Part shown: one piece after another, positions 34,716 through 45,575 of the stretch
How positions within the stretch are numbered: position 1 is the stretch's first letter
Layout of the letters: each line of letters begins with the position of its first letter
Assembly (NCBI RefSeq): GCF_013868055.1
Contig: NZ_JACEOL010000027.1
Coordinates: 1-46,793, forward strand
Reading direction: 5' to 3'
Origin: Thermoactinomyces mirandus
Lineage (GTDB): Bacteria > Bacillota > Bacilli > Thermoactinomycetales > Thermoactinomycetaceae
Length of the DNA stretch: 46,793 nucleotides
Notes under the pieces: model-generated
What the model saw: only the letters and a program-made list of their open reading frames with translations
Database searches by the model: none
What the model was told of the DNA's origin: nothing
Translations under genes and position numbers: made by a program

Positions 34716-35114
34716 TCAGCCATTTTCCAGTTCTTCCACTTTCGCTTGCAGCTTTGGATCGGTCAGTTTCATCACAATCGGGGATAGAGACTCAGTCAGA
34801 TCCGGTTCCTGCTTTAACCGGATCAAATACTGCTGTACATCCTGCTTCAGTCTGGCCAGGTCCAGTCCCATCCATTTATCTGCCGGATAAGGTTCCAGTT
34901 TGACCAGTGCACTGGTCAACAGCTTTACCGCTCCATTCCGGTTACCATTTTGCAAATGGTACAAGCCAACCGCCACCTGCAGCAATCCCTGATAATATGC
35001 TTCTCTTCCTTCTTCCAGCCACAGTTCTTCCAAAACGTCATGGCATTTGTAATAATCCTGCTCTACATTAAATAAATAAAAAAATGAAACATACAAAGGA
35101 GAATAGGGCTCCAT
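34716..35114 (-). CDS. DUF309 protein
   Basis: A 132-residue helical protein with the DUF309 hallmark motifs: YYKCHDVLEELWLEEG near 22-37 and YYQGLLQVAVGLYHLQNGN near 42-60. The conserved His, Asp and Glu residues suggest a metal or ligand pocket, but function is unknown. The ATG at 35114 has GGGAG 9 bases upstream; the ATG at 35120 is too close to that site. Confidence 0.87.
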   Translation of the reverse strand: MEPYSPLYVSFFYLFNVEQDYYKCHDVLEELWLEEGREAYYQGLLQVAVGLYHLQNGNRNGAVKLLTSALVKLEPYPADKWMGLDLARLKQDVQQYLIRLKQEPDLTESLSPIVMKLTDPKLQAKVEELENG

Positions 35115-35150
35115 CTGCATTCACTCCCTGTAAATAACAATTCAAGCCAG

Positions 35151-35190
35151 AAAAAGCAGGGGATCCCCTGAGGGGTTCCCCCTGCTTTTT
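35151..35190. terminator. Strong bidirectional terminator
   Basis: AAAAAGCAGGGG pairs with CCCCTGCTTTTT around an inner CCCCTGAGGGG stem. Poly-A and poly-T flanks make it active on both strands; it ends the thioesterase transcript. Confidence 0.85.
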
Positions 35191-35246
35191 GGCATGTATA
35201 AAAGACTGTAAACCATTTGCATCGTTGAGCGGCAAACCTAAAACGC

Positions 35247-35639
35247 TTATGTAAAGGCTTTGGCAAGCTTTTCCGGCAGCTCCACCGATTTGCGCTTTTT
35301 CAGGTCAATGGTGACACTGGTTACTTCTGCGTCAGCGACCAATTCACCTTCCTCATTACAGATCTCATGTTTCAAAACATAACTTGTCCTTCCCTTGCAA
35401 AGCGGTTCTGTCGAAACAGTCAGCTTTTGCCCCAACAGCGCTTCTTTTCGGTAGTTGATATTAATATTGACGGTAACGGTACCAACTCCCATGTCCGTAA
35501 ATACATCAAACGGGAGTTCCATGCGGTTATACCAGTCTTCCCGGCTCCATTCCATGTACTCCAGATATTTGGCATTATTGACATGGCCCATAACATCAAT
35601 CTCTGTCGGACGCACTTCTATTTGGATGGAAGTTTTCAT
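35247..35639 (-). CDS. Hotdog-fold acyl-CoA thioesterase (4HBT family)
   Basis: A 130-residue hotdog protein with the 4HBT signature DVMGHVNNAKYLEYMEWSRE, in which the Asp/Asn is near 14-20, and the strand VTVNININYRKEALLGQKL. It hydrolyses acyl-CoA thioesters; substrate is unknown. AAGGGG precedes the ATG at 35639, which is preferred to the upstream in-frame start. Confidence 0.87.
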   Translation of the reverse strand: MKTSIQIEVRPTEIDVMGHVNNAKYLEYMEWSREDWYNRMELPFDVFTDMGVGTVTVNININYRKEALLGQKLTVSTEPLCKGRTSYVLKHEICNEEGELVADAEVTSVTIDLKKRKSVELPEKLAKAFT

Positions 35640-35665
35640 TGCTTTTTCCCCTTTTTCAACAATCA

Positions 35666-36286
35666 TCAAGGATAATTACTTTGAACAGAGAACACTTTTT
35701 TTTTCAAATCATCAATCATATTTAAGATCTCCAGCCAGCATTGGTGATCCTGTTCCAAACCAAACTTGCGGGTGATATACTCCTGCTTCCAGACAAATGC
35801 CCGCAATGTGAACAAATTCATGGCCATTGGCTGATTCGGATATGCTTCATAAAAACTTTTGTACAGAATTGGCTTAATTTCCCTGAAAGCGGCCTCAACC
35901 TGATCATCCAGCCGGCTCATCCCGTCATTGACATATAATCTGGAACGGATTTTTTTCCATTGCTGCAAAAGGCGCTTGTTTACAAAGCTGTCCTGATATT
36001 TTCTGAAAGCTTCATGCTCCTCCGGTGTCAGATTGTTGCGATCTCCCAGTATTTTATCCATGATGCTGAAGACTGTGCTGATCTGGCTTTGTGACAGATT
36101 TCCCGGGTTATGATGCCTCAGGCATATGTTTTGCTCCGGCAAGACCACAAGTTCACCCATTTTCACCTCATAAGTCTTTCTCAGACGATGCCGGATAGAG
36201 GAAACCAGATAGACCACATTGACATAAACCCACCTGCGATACCAATTCATCCACTTATTAACCATCAGAGAATCAATCCATTTCAT
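35666..36286 (-). CDS. Uncharacterised protein, about 206 residues
   Basis: I do not recognise this protein. It is basic at the N-terminus and rich in aromatic residues (MNWYRRWVYVNVVYLVSSIRHRLRK), then predicted mostly helical (NPGNLSQSQISTVFSIMDKI, YKSFYEAYPNQPMAMNLFTLRAFVWKQEYI), with no clear membrane segment. A near-consensus TATAAT (36345-36350, minus strand) stands about 60 bases upstream. It precedes the thioesterase gene by 26 bases, so the two are likely co-transcribed. Coding character is good. Confidence 0.7.
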   Translation of the reverse strand: MKWIDSLMVNKWMNWYRRWVYVNVVYLVSSIRHRLRKTYEVKMGELVVLPEQNICLRHHNPGNLSQSQISTVFSIMDKILGDRNNLTPEEHEAFRKYQDSFVNKRLLQQWKKIRSRLYVNDGMSRLDDQVEAAFREIKPILYKSFYEAYPNQPMAMNLFTLRAFVWKQEYITRKFGLEQDHQCWLEILNMIDDLKKKVFSVQSNYP

Positions 36287-36420
36287 GTAACAATCTTATC
36301 ATTCTGCTCTTTAAAATAAACCTATATGTTATTACTCCTCCCTCATTATAATACGAAATATACTTGAACTGAATTGAGTTACAATTATTTTTAAATTTCC
36401 GTCAAATTCCGTCAAACAGA

Positions 36421-36451
36421 GGCTCCATGCGCTACTTTTGCACATGGAGCC
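36421..36451 (-). terminator. Hairpin after pdhD
   Basis: GGCTCCATG and CATGGAGCC form a perfect 9-base-pair stem just past the pdhD stop. The following tract is only weakly T-rich. Confidence 0.65.
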
Positions 36452-36461
36452 CTGCAAGGGT

Positions 36462-37880
36462 TTACCTGTTTACCATGTGAATGGCACGGCCCAACACACC
36501 TTCTGCGGCTTCCATAATCGTCTCCGGCAAAGCGGGATGTGCATGAATCGTCATGGCAATGTCTTCGGCATTGGCACCCATTTCCACAGCCAATACTGCT
36601 TCTCCGATCAAGGTTGACGCTTCAGGTCCGACAATCTGGATTCCCAATACCTGCTTCGTTTGCGAATCGGCCACCACTTGCACAAAGCCATCGGTTCGGT
36701 TCAATGACAAGGCACGGCCATTGGCCTGGAACGCAAAACGGCTGACAACCGGTGTATAGCCCTGTTCTTTTGCTTCCGCTTCAGAAAGGCCGGTATAGGC
36801 AATTTCCGGATCACTGAAAATGACAAAAGGCATTGCCCGATAATCGATCACACTGCTCAGGCCTGCGATCGCTTCAGCGGCCACCTTGGCTTCATAACTG
36901 GCTTTATGCGCCAGCAACGCTCCACCGGCACAATCCCCGATGGCGTAAATATGTTCAACATTGGCACGGCACCTGTCATCAATCTTGATAAAACCGCGTT
37001 CATCCACCTCAATGTCTGCATATTCCAGCCCCAGTTCATCGGTATTTGGTTTGCGACCGATTACGACCAGGCAGTAATCAGCGGCAAATGTTTTTTCCTC
37101 TCCATTGATGGCGGCCCTTACTTCTACTTCATTCCCTTTGTTTTCTCCACCTAGAACCATTGCTTCGGTTACCACTTTGACACCAAGTTTCTTCAACTTG
37201 CGTGATACCATTTTGGTCAAAGCCGGGGCCGTTCCGGGAAGAAGGGTTTTCGTTCCTTCCAGAATCGTCACATCGGCACCCAGTTTTGCATAAGCTGTTC
37301 CCAATTCAAGCCCGATGTAACCACCGCCGACAATAACCAGACGATTCGGGGCTTCCTCCAGAGCCAAAGCTTCAGTGGAGGAAAGAATCCGTTTCCCGTC
37401 AAAAGGCAGGGATTTCAGTTCAACCGGACGGGAACCGGTAGCGATGATGACATCATTGAATTTATAGGTCTGGCTGGAGTTGTCACTTACGACCCGCACT
37501 GAATCGGGTCCGTTGAAAAAGGCTTCTCCGCTGATGATTTCCACCTTGTTCCCTTTTAAAAGGGATTTTACTCCGCCAGTCAGTTTTTTTACGACACTGT
37601 TTTTCCATTTCATCAGGTTAGGCATGTTAACCTTGACGTCTCCAGCAATTTCAATCCCCATTTCATCGGCTTCCCTGATTTCCCGAAAACGTTCAGCCGC
37701 CGAAATAATTGCTTTTGACGGGATACAACCGCGATTCAGGCATACGCCGCCCAGGGAATCTTTCTCTACAATGGTAACCTTGCGTCCCAGTTGCGCGGCC
37801 CGAATTGCTGCCACATAACCGCCAGGGCCGGCACCGATCACCAGAACATCTACTTCTTGAGCCAGATCTCCCACTACCAT
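36462..37880 (-). CDS. pdhD: Dihydrolipoyl dehydrogenase (E3)
   Basis: A 472-residue FAD disulfide reductase that reoxidises dihydrolipoyl groups. Visible: the FAD-binding GAGPGGYVAAIRAAQLG at 17-33, the redox-active disulfide GGVCLNRGCIPSK, the NAD-binding VGGGYIGLELGTAYAKLGA, and the C-terminal active-site histidine in TIHAHPALPETI. It begins one base past the pdhC stop, so it is the last gene of pdhABCD. Confidence 0.97.
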   Translation of the reverse strand: MVVGDLAQEVDVLVIGAGPGGYVAAIRAAQLGRKVTIVEKDSLGGVCLNRGCIPSKAIISAAERFREIREADEMGIEIAGDVKVNMPNLMKWKNSVVKKLTGGVKSLLKGNKVEIISGEAFFNGPDSVRVVSDNSSQTYKFNDVIIATGSRPVELKSLPFDGKRILSSTEALALEEAPNRLVIVGGGYIGLELGTAYAKLGADVTILEGTKTLLPGTAPALTKMVSRKLKKLGVKVVTEAMVLGGENKGNEVEVRAAINGEEKTFAADYCLVVIGRKPNTDELGLEYADIEVDERGFIKIDDRCRANVEHIYAIGDCAGGALLAHKASYEAKVAAEAIAGLSSVIDYRAMPFVIFSDPEIAYTGLSEAEAKEQGYTPVVSRFAFQANGRALSLNRTDGFVQVVADSQTKQVLGIQIVGPEASTLIGEAVLAVEMGANAEDIAMTIHAHPALPETIMEAAEGVLGRAIHMVNR

Positions 37881-37881
37881 G

Positions 37882-39156
37882 TTAACTCATCTCCATCATC
37901 AAAAGTTTTGGATTTTCTATCAGCTGTTTGAAACGTCTCATGAACCTTGCCGCCAAATCCCCATCCACCAGGCGATGGTCAAAGCTCAAGGTGACATACA
38001 TCTGCGGGCGAATCACGATTTCGCCTTCGTGAACAACCGGTTTCTCCTTGATTGTTCCAACACCCAGGATGGCAACTTCGGGATAGTTAATAATCGGAGT
38101 AAAGAATTGTCCCCCGAATCCGCCCAGATTGGAAATCGTAAAGGTGCTGCCTTTCATCTCGCTGACATCCAGTTTCATTTCCCGCGCTTTGGTTGCTTTT
38201 TCAGTCACTTCTTTGGCAAGTTCAAAGACGGATTTGCGATCGGCATCCCTGATGACCGGAACCATCAGGCCATTGTCTGTCGCAGCGGCAAGACCGATAT
38301 GGTAATAATGTTTAAGAACAATTTCTTCTTTCTCGTCATCGATCGATGCATTCAATTCCGGGTACTCACGTAAACTGGAAATGACCGCTTTGATGATAAA
38401 CGGCAGGTACGTCAGCTTGATATCCCGTTCCTGGGCAATCGGTTTTCCCCATTTGCGGAGTTCAATCAATTCTGTAACGTCCACTTCGTCCATCAGGTTT
38501 ACATGGGGAGCAATATGTTTGCTTTCCACCATCCGTTTCGCAATGGTACGCCGAATGCCGCGAAGCGGGATGCGTTCTTCTCCTCCGGCAGGTTCAGCAG
38601 CGGTTTCCTGTGCCTTTACTTCCGGTTTCGCTGCCGTTTTCACTTCTTCCGCCTCAGGTTGTCCGCTTTGTTGGCCGGCTTCAGCAAAACGTTTTACATC
38701 CTCAGCCAAAATCCGTCCGTTCTTGCCGCTTCCAGCCACCCGGGTGATGTCAACACCCAATTCACGAGCCAATTTACGCACTGATGGCATTGCTGCCACG
38801 TTTTCTCTTTTCGGGGCGGCCGGAGCTGATTCCTTTTTCTTTTCCTTGCTTTCCTCTGGTGCCGGACCTTCTTCTTTGCTTTCTTTGGCCTGTCCTTCAC
38901 CATCCGGCAATTCTCCTGCCACATCGATCAAGGCAATCGTTGAATGAACGAGAGCTATATCCCCTTCACTCACTTTGATTTCCTTCACCGTACCCGTTAC
39001 CGGAGACGATACTTCCACAACCGCTTTATCCGTTTGCACTTCGGCAAAAACATCAAATTCCTGGATGGGTTCTCCTTCCTGGACATGCAGCTTTACAATT
39101 TCGCCTTCATGGATTCCTTCACCCACGTCCGGCAATTTAAATTCAAATATTGCCAC
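37882..39156 (-). CDS. pdhC: Dihydrolipoamide acyltransferase (E2) of pyruvate dehydrogenase
   Basis: A 424-residue E2. One N-terminal lipoyl domain has the lipoylated lysine in [11 protein letters not shown] near 42. An Ala/Pro/Glu/Lys-rich linker follows, then a peripheral-subunit-binding domain ([22 protein letters not shown]) and the catalytic domain ending in [16 protein letters not shown] with the active histidine. The GTG at 39156 has AAGGAGG 8 bases upstream; the frame open to 39195 is rejected. Acetyl transfer is inferred from operon context, since branched-chain E2 proteins share the layout. Confidence 0.94.
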   Translation of the reverse strand: MAIFEFKLPDVGEGIHEGEIVKLHVQEGEPIQEFDVFAEVQTDKAVVEVSSPVTGTVKEIKVSEGDIALVHSTIALIDVAGELPDGEGQAKESKEEGPAPEESKEKKKESAPAAPKRENVAAMPSVRKLARELGVDITRVAGSGKNGRILAEDVKRFAEAGQQSGQPEAEEVKTAAKPEVKAQETAAEPAGGEERIPLRGIRRTIAKRMVESKHIAPHVNLMDEVDVTELIELRKWGKPIAQERDIKLTYLPFIIKAVISSLREYPELNASIDDEKEEIVLKHYYHIGLAAATDNGLMVPVIRDADRKSVFELAKEVTEKATKAREMKLDVSEMKGSTFTISNLGGFGGQFFTPIINYPEVAILGVGTIKEKPVVHEGEIVIRPQMYVTLSFDHRLVDGDLAARFMRRFKQLIENPKLLMMEMS

Positions 39157-39275
39157 AAGAATAGCCTCCTTATCTGATTCAACCTGATTATTCACTGATC
39201 ATGATGCAAGGAAAGGCGCGTGACAGTTCATCACCGCACAGACAGTTTTCACACCCATGGCAGGTCTGATAACCA

Positions 39276-40256
39276 TTAAAAATCGAGAACTTCGTTAATA
39301 GCTTTCACGATGCGGGAAGCATCCGGAATCCATTCTTCTTCAATCAATGGAAAACCGATTATGGTATCGGGTGGCGTTACCCGTTTCACCGGAGCTTCCA
39401 GTTTCAGGATCGCATTTTCATTAATTTGGGCAATTACTTCTGCAGCAATTCCGGCTGTTCTCTGCGCTTCCTGTACCACGATTGCCCGACCGGTCTTTTC
39501 AACCGATTGAACAATTGTTTCGGTATCCAGCGGACTGATTGTACGAAGGTCAATCACTTCCACTTTGGCTCCCTGTTCCTTTTCAGCCTGCTCGGCGGCT
39601 TTTAATGATGTATGAACCATTGCCCCATAAGTAATAATTGTTACATCCGATCCTTCACGAACCACCTTGGCTTTGCCAAGCGGGACAGTATATTCTCCTT
39701 CAGGCACATCTGCCTTTTGTGAAAAATACAATTTCAAGTGTTCCAGAAAGAAAACCGGGTCGTTATCGCGAATTGCTGAAATCAACAACCCTTTGGCATC
39801 ATAGGGATTGGAAGGAACTACCACTTTTAACCCTGGTGTTTGCGCGAGCAATCCTTCCAGACTGTCCCCATGAAGTTCAGGCGGTTTCACCCCTGCACCA
39901 AACGGAGATCTGAACACGATCGGTGCTGTGTAACGTCCTCCTGAGCGGTAACGCAAGCGGGGACCTTGTACACATATTGAATCCATCGCTTCAAAAATAA
40001 ACCCGATAAACTGAATTTCCGCTACCGGACGGAAACCCTGACTTGCCAATCCAACAGCAAGCCCGCCGATTCCGGACTCTGCAAGCGGAGTATCAAATAC
40101 GCGGTCTTCACCGAACATTTTTTGCAATCCGTCACTGACGCGGAAAACACCGCCGTTTTTCCCCACATCTTCCCCAAACAACATCACTTTCGGATCCCGT
40201 TCCAATTCGACGCGCAATGCATCATTGATCGCCTTGGCCATTGTCATTTGCGCCAT
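39276..40256 (-). CDS. pdhB: Pyruvate dehydrogenase E1 beta subunit
   Basis: A 326-residue transketolase-like beta subunit. Family blocks are [62 protein letters not shown] and the C-terminal [12 protein letters not shown]. It completes the E1 heterotetramer with PdhA. GGAGGGG precedes the ATG, 3 bases after the pdhA stop. Confidence 0.96.
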   Translation of the reverse strand: MAQMTMAKAINDALRVELERDPKVMLFGEDVGKNGGVFRVSDGLQKMFGEDRVFDTPLAESGIGGLAVGLASQGFRPVAEIQFIGFIFEAMDSICVQGPRLRYRSGGRYTAPIVFRSPFGAGVKPPELHGDSLEGLLAQTPGLKVVVPSNPYDAKGLLISAIRDNDPVFFLEHLKLYFSQKADVPEGEYTVPLGKAKVVREGSDVTIITYGAMVHTSLKAAEQAEKEQGAKVEVIDLRTISPLDTETIVQSVEKTGRAIVVQEAQRTAGIAAEVIAQINENAILKLEAPVKRVTPPDTIIGFPLIEEEWIPDASRIVKAINEVLDF

Positions 40257-40259
40257 GGT

Positions 40260-41544
<1,285 letters not shown>

Positions 41545-41601
41545 TAAATATTCAATAATTCATGATTGACCGTTTCTTTAATTCTTTATCTTTCTATTAT
41601 G

Positions 41602-41625
41602 TATAATGGGATTAGTATCCCATGA
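41602..41625. repeat. Short palindrome ATGGGAT/ATCCCAT next to a TATAAT
   Basis: ATGGGAT and ATCCCAT are separated by 4 bases, and the 5' arm overlaps a plus-strand TATAAT (41602-41607). It could be an operator for a plus-strand promoter or for pdhA; no partner is visible. Confidence 0.35.
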
Positions 41626-41848
41626 CATATTTAGCATTCCCAAACACAATCTTATGTCATTCATGAATACTTACGAATCAACTTCTTGTAACAAAAACTG
41701 GAAAACAGAACATTTAGAAAACAAATTTTTCTAATTATTTTGTTATAAATATTCTTTATTACATCACTAAAAAGTGTTATATTAGTATGCAAAGTTACCG
41801 TTATATAAATATTCCATTTATTAGATTTGGATAAAGAGGTGACTTTCA

Positions 41849-41887
41849 ATGGATCGTTGTTTCAGAGCTGACCCGCCGATCAGCTAA
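41849..41887 (+). CDS. 12-codon leader-like ORF
   Basis: AAAGAGGTGACTTTCA then ATG gives MDRCFRADPPIS and a stop: a good Shine-Dalgarno with suitable spacing before a very short frame containing Asp-Pro-Pro. Upstream is AT-rich with TATATT-like boxes; downstream is the long inverted repeat at 41903-41977 and no gene in sense. This is the layout of a leader peptide whose structural gene has been lost, but chance is possible. Confidence 0.3.
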   Translation: MDRCFRADPPIS

Positions 41888-41902
41888 ATTTTTATTGATC
41901 AA

Positions 41903-41977
41903 AAAACAAACTCCATAAACCTTTACTTTTTTACAGCCATCTGTACATAAAAAGTAAACAGTTTTTTGGAGATGTTT
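41903..41977. repeat. Long imperfect inverted repeat
   Basis: TTTACTTTTT (about 41922-41931) pairs with AAAAAGTAAA (about 41949-41958). The outer arms AAAACAAACTCC and GGAGATGTTTT extend the stem with interruptions. It could be a terminator or attenuator after the 12-codon ORF, or a remnant of a small mobile element. Confidence 0.5.
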
Positions 41978-42209
41978 TATAAATCAGAATCATTCGTTCG
42001 ATCTTGTAATAAATTGTTTGTTCCCTATTTTCCGATTGTTTTGACAAAAAGGCAAAGCATTTTATATTTATGGATTGGTTATGGTATAACAGGTTCACTG
42101 AAAATTGATCCATCCAGCAAGGTATTCAACTTCAGGGCTTTAACCGGTTGTAAAAATCCGGCTGCCAACCGCATCATGATGCGCGTCATGGTTTGACAGC
42201 GGATATTGG
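41978..42209. other. Gene-poor stretch
   Basis: A 76-codon plus-strand frame (41966-42196) and a minus-strand frame near 42110-42210 exist, but neither has a ribosome-binding site or a recognisable sequence. It is probably decayed DNA next to the hemolysin pseudogene. Confidence 0.4.
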
Positions 42210-43275
42210 TCATCACCGATTGGATAACCTTAAATCCATTTCCATTCCATTTTCAGACAGTTGAATCATTGGTTTGCTTTCGTATACCGGGCTGGGAATT
42301 TCCTTCAAGATTTCCTCAATCAGATCTCCAAACGTCACAAGACCGGATGTCCCGCCAAACCTGTCCATCACAATGGCCAAACCGGCCCTCTCCTTTGCAG
42401 ACAGCAAAGAATCTCTTTGCGTCGCATCGTTTCCGGCACAACCGTATCAAGTCTTTTAGATCCCGGTCCCCGGCTTGCTGCATCTTTTCAAATACGTCCC
42501 TGATATGGATGATCCCCGGAATATCGTCTTTATCCTTTCCACACAGGGGATACCACGTATGCCCGGATTGGTTGATGATATCCGATATCTCACGAAAAGA
42601 CTGCCCCTCATACAGGCAAACCATTTCAACATGGGGAACCATCACTTCTCTTGCTGTACGGTCAACATTATCCAACAGATTGTAAGCGATTCCATCCACA
42701 GTGCCGTCCCGGCACGACCGTAAAAGATACTGGTGCATCTCATCGCCAAACGGGATATTATTTTGCCGGCATGGATCAACATCCAGTTTCTGCAGCCATA
42801 ACCGGGCGGGGGCTGCAGAATTTGAACAACAGGCCTGAACAGGCGGAAAATCCGCGTTAACCAGGGAAGCAGGTACCGGACTGTATTTTTCACTTTTAGA
42901 ATAGCAAGTAACTTCGGAATAATTCCTTCGAACACCCCATGTAAATAAGCAAAAACCACAAACACCATCACAAAGGCAATCAATTGAGCCGCCATGTCAA
43001 ACAGCCCGAGTTGCCCGAGTCATGCTTCCATGGCCTGAACAATCATGAAGCCGCCAATCCACCCAAGTCCAAGCGAAACCAAGGTTCGTCCTGATTGTGT
43101 AACGGTCAAAAGATCATTTGCACTTTCCGGCATTCCCGCATCTGTTTTCCTGGGCACAAATGGCGGATAGCCATTTCCGAAGCGGTAAGCAAACTGTTTA
43201 AAAAAACCGGTAAAACGATCCACCCGAGCACGATCTACCAACTGTCGCCGTCTTCCAATGCTCCTTTCCCCCTAA
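42210..43275 (-). pseudogene. Hemolysin/CorC-family (CNNM-CBS) membrane protein, broken
   Basis: Pieces of one protein occur in order but in different frames: NSLLTASEMAI (N-terminal CNNM, near 43190), then TLVSLGLGWIG, AAQLIAFVMVFVVFAYLHGVFEGIIPKLLAI, DDRTAREVMVP-like NVDRTAREVMVPHVEMVCLYE, the CBS blocks IIHIRDVFEKMQ, and IVMDRFGGTSGLVTFGDLIEEILKEI. A TAG follows the seventh codon after the putative TTG start, and at least three frameshifts or stops interrupt it. Intact relatives are about 430 residues and act in magnesium homeostasis. The C-terminal CorC domain is lost. Confidence 0.85.
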
Positions 43276-43318
43276 ATGCCTTTTTCCACTATTAAATCAT
43301 GATCCGGACCCGGGAACC

Positions 43319-43360
43319 CTTTGCGGGACCAAAACAGCAAATTGAATCCGTCCCGCAAAG
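43319..43360 (-). terminator. Hairpin after the HAD phosphatase gene
   Basis: CTTTGCGGGAC (43319-43329) and GTCCCGCAAAG (43350-43360) form a perfect 11-base-pair stem 22 bases past the stop. It lacks a U-tract. Confidence 0.6.
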
Positions 43361-43381
43361 AGTTTTGTATCCATTCTGCTT

Positions 43382-44254
43382 TTAGACCAATTCCCCGATT
43401 CCGGCCCACCTGGAGATCGCATAGGCCACACCATGCTCATCATTGCTGCGCGTTACATATCGGCATGCCTTTTTCACATATTCTTCCGCGTTTCCCATCG
43501 CAATGCTCAAACCGGCCTTTTTCATCATGGACAAGTCATTGAAATTGTCACCAATCACCATGGTCTGCTTCATGCTGATTCCATATTTTTGTGCCAGATA
43601 TTCCAAAGCCAATCCTTTTTGTGCGTCCGGATGGTTTAATTCTATATTGTGTCTGGCTGAACTGGTAACGACAATTCCGCTGAAGGATTTCGCTTTCTGC
43701 CGGGCTTGCTTCAACTTTTCATCAATGGTTGAAAAAGCCAGCACTTTATAGACTGAAGCGCCCGGATCCTCCGCGATGTCCTCATAATGTTTTTCAGTAA
43801 TCCGGGATGTGCGATACTTCCTGTTGGCCACATGCCTGGCCAATTCCGGCTGGATGGTGGGATTGGTGCTTATTATGCGGTCGATCTCAATTTTCAGGTA
43901 ATTGTATCCGTCACGATTGCAATAAATTCCGTCTCCTGTATACAATTCATGATAAATCTCTATTTCCTGAAACGCTTCATGCATCCGGCGAACCGCATCC
44001 GGTTCCAACGTGATGCCCTTCATCAATTCATCCTTCTCAGACCTGATACATGCTCCGTTCAAATAAATAAGCGGCACATGAAGCCCCGAATCGCGAAGAA
44101 GATCCATTGCCCCATGGTAAGAACGCCCGGTAGCAATCACTACCAGAATCCCTCTCTCCTGGACCAGGCGCAATGCTTTCCGATTCTGTTCACTGATTTT
44201 CCCTTCGCGATCTAGCAATGTCCCATCCATATCTGTTGCAATTAATTGTATCAT
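43382..44254 (-). CDS. Cof-type HAD-IIB phosphatase
   Basis: A 290-residue HAD hydrolase. Motif I is ATDMDGTLLD (nucleophile Asp near 8), motif II IATGRSYHG, motif III the lysine region (YLAQKYGISMKQTMVIGDNFNDLSMM, which also contains motif IV). The C2B-type cap in the middle is typical of Cof phosphatases, which act on sugar phosphates or flavin intermediates. AAGGAG precedes the ATG at 44254; the longer frame to 44272 is rejected. Confidence 0.92.
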   Translation of the reverse strand: MIQLIATDMDGTLLDREGKISEQNRKALRLVQERGILVVIATGRSYHGAMDLLRDSGLHVPLIYLNGACIRSEKDELMKGITLEPDAVRRMHEAFQEIEIYHELYTGDGIYCNRDGYNYLKIEIDRIISTNPTIQPELARHVANRKYRTSRITEKHYEDIAEDPGASVYKVLAFSTIDEKLKQARQKAKSFSGIVVTSSARHNIELNHPDAQKGLALEYLAQKYGISMKQTMVIGDNFNDLSMMKKAGLSIAMGNAEEYVKKACRYVTRSNDEHGVAYAISRWAGIGELV

Positions 44255-44398
44255 GGCTACACTCCTTCCCAATCCTGTACCCGAAATTAAGACACCGAAA
44301 ACTGACTGCCGGAGGCCGGTGGGCTTTCGTTTTTATTAATATGATCCATCGGGCGTGGAATAATCAGTATTTGGCGGATGCAGGTATCGAAATTCATG

Positions 44399-44420
44399 TA
44401 TAATGAAAATCATGTATAAT
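44399..44420 (+). promoter_or_regulatory. Tandem -10 boxes upstream of ytqA
   Basis: Two TATAAT boxes (44399-44404 and 44415-44420) lie within a direct repeat ATCATGTATAAT/TTCATGTATAAT. No good -35 is visible for either one. Confidence 0.5.
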
Positions 44421-44476
44421 ATAAGGACGGGAACCAGCAACGGATCAGGACACACCGAAAATAAAGGATGATCTCC

Positions 44477-45445
44477 ATGATATCCATTAAAACAAGCGAA
44501 TCTCCTCTCCTTTGGGGAGACAAACGTTACCATACATGGAACTGGCATCTGCGCCAGGTGTTCGGGCAAAAAATATTCAAAGTGGCGTTGGATGGCGGAT
44601 TTACCTGTCCAAACCGGGACGGCAAGGTAGCCATTGGCGGATGCACTTTTTGCAGTGCCCGGGGCTCCGGGGATTTTGCCGGAAACCGGCGTGACGATCT
44701 GCTTAAGCAATTTCACGAAGTGAAGAACCGCATGCACAGCAAGTGGCCGGAAGCAAAATACCTTGGATATTTCCAGGCTTTTACCAACACCTATGCCCCG
44801 GTGGAAGTGCTGAGAGAAATGTATGAACTCATCCTGAGGCAGGATGGCGTTGTCGGTTTAAATATAGCAACAAGACCGGATTGTCTGCCCGAAGATGTGA
44901 TTGAATATTTGGCAGAACTTAATAAACGAACCTACTTGTGGATCGAACTGGGACTGCAAACCATCCACGAAAAAACTTCCGCTTTAATCAATCGGGGGCA
45001 CGATACAGCCTGTTTTCTTGAAGCGGTTGACAAATTGCGACGACACGGAATCCGCATTTGCGCCCACATCATTCACGGACTGCCCGGCGAAACAGAAGAA
45101 ATGATGCTAAAAACGGTATCTGCCTGTGCCCATATGGACATTCAGGGAATCAAAATTCATTTGTTGCATCTTTTGAAAAAGACACCGATGGTGAAACAGT
45201 ACGAAGCCGGTTTGTTCAAGCCGATGAAAAAAGACCGGTATGTACGCCTGGTTGCCGATTCACTGGAACTTTTTCCCCCTGACGTGATTATTCACCGCGT
45301 AACAGGAGACGGGCCGCCTGATCTATTGATCGAGCCCAAATGGAGTTTAAAAAAATGGGAAGTTTTAAACGCGATCGACGCCGAATTAAAGCAGCGCAAT
45401 TCATGGCAGGGAAAAAAGGCAAGACCACGCCGGCAATCGTCCTGA
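44477..45445 (+). CDS. ytqA: Radical SAM protein, TIGR01212/YtqA family
   Basis: A 322-residue radical-SAM enzyme. The cluster cysteines are in FTCPNRDGKVAIGGCTFC (a long first spacing typical of this family), followed by YFQAFTNTYAP, GLNIATRPDCLP, LGLQTIHEKTSALINRGH and HIIHGLPGET. The start at 44477 has AAAGGA 8 bases upstream. It precedes ytqB, as in Bacillus, where the pair has been connected to modification of the tRNA wobble uridine; the role of YtqA itself I state with caution. Confidence 0.9.
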   Translation: MISIKTSESPLLWGDKRYHTWNWHLRQVFGQKIFKVALDGGFTCPNRDGKVAIGGCTFCSARGSGDFAGNRRDDLLKQFHEVKNRMHSKWPEAKYLGYFQAFTNTYAPVEVLREMYELILRQDGVVGLNIATRPDCLPEDVIEYLAELNKRTYLWIELGLQTIHEKTSALINRGHDTACFLEAVDKLRRHGIRICAHIIHGLPGETEEMMLKTVSACAHMDIQGIKIHLLHLLKKTPMVKQYEAGLFKPMKKDRYVRLVADSLELFPPDVIIHRVTGDGPPDLLIEPKWSLKKWEVLNAIDAELKQRNSWQGKKARPRRQSS

Positions 45446-45575
45446 AGCTTTCCGGAAATCTCCCTGGCATCCGGGGAGCGGACAGGGCGCGGATCTCCGT
45501 TTCCCGGTGAAGACATATTACTTCTGTTCCCAAAATCATCCAGCTTCAAATCAGTCTGACAGCAAGGGGGAATAA

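Noticed and set aside
44300..44340. Plus-strand GC hairpin (CTGCCGG/CCGGTGG) followed by T-rich sequence near 44340
   Set aside because: There is no plus-strand gene upstream, and the stem needs two wobble pairs.
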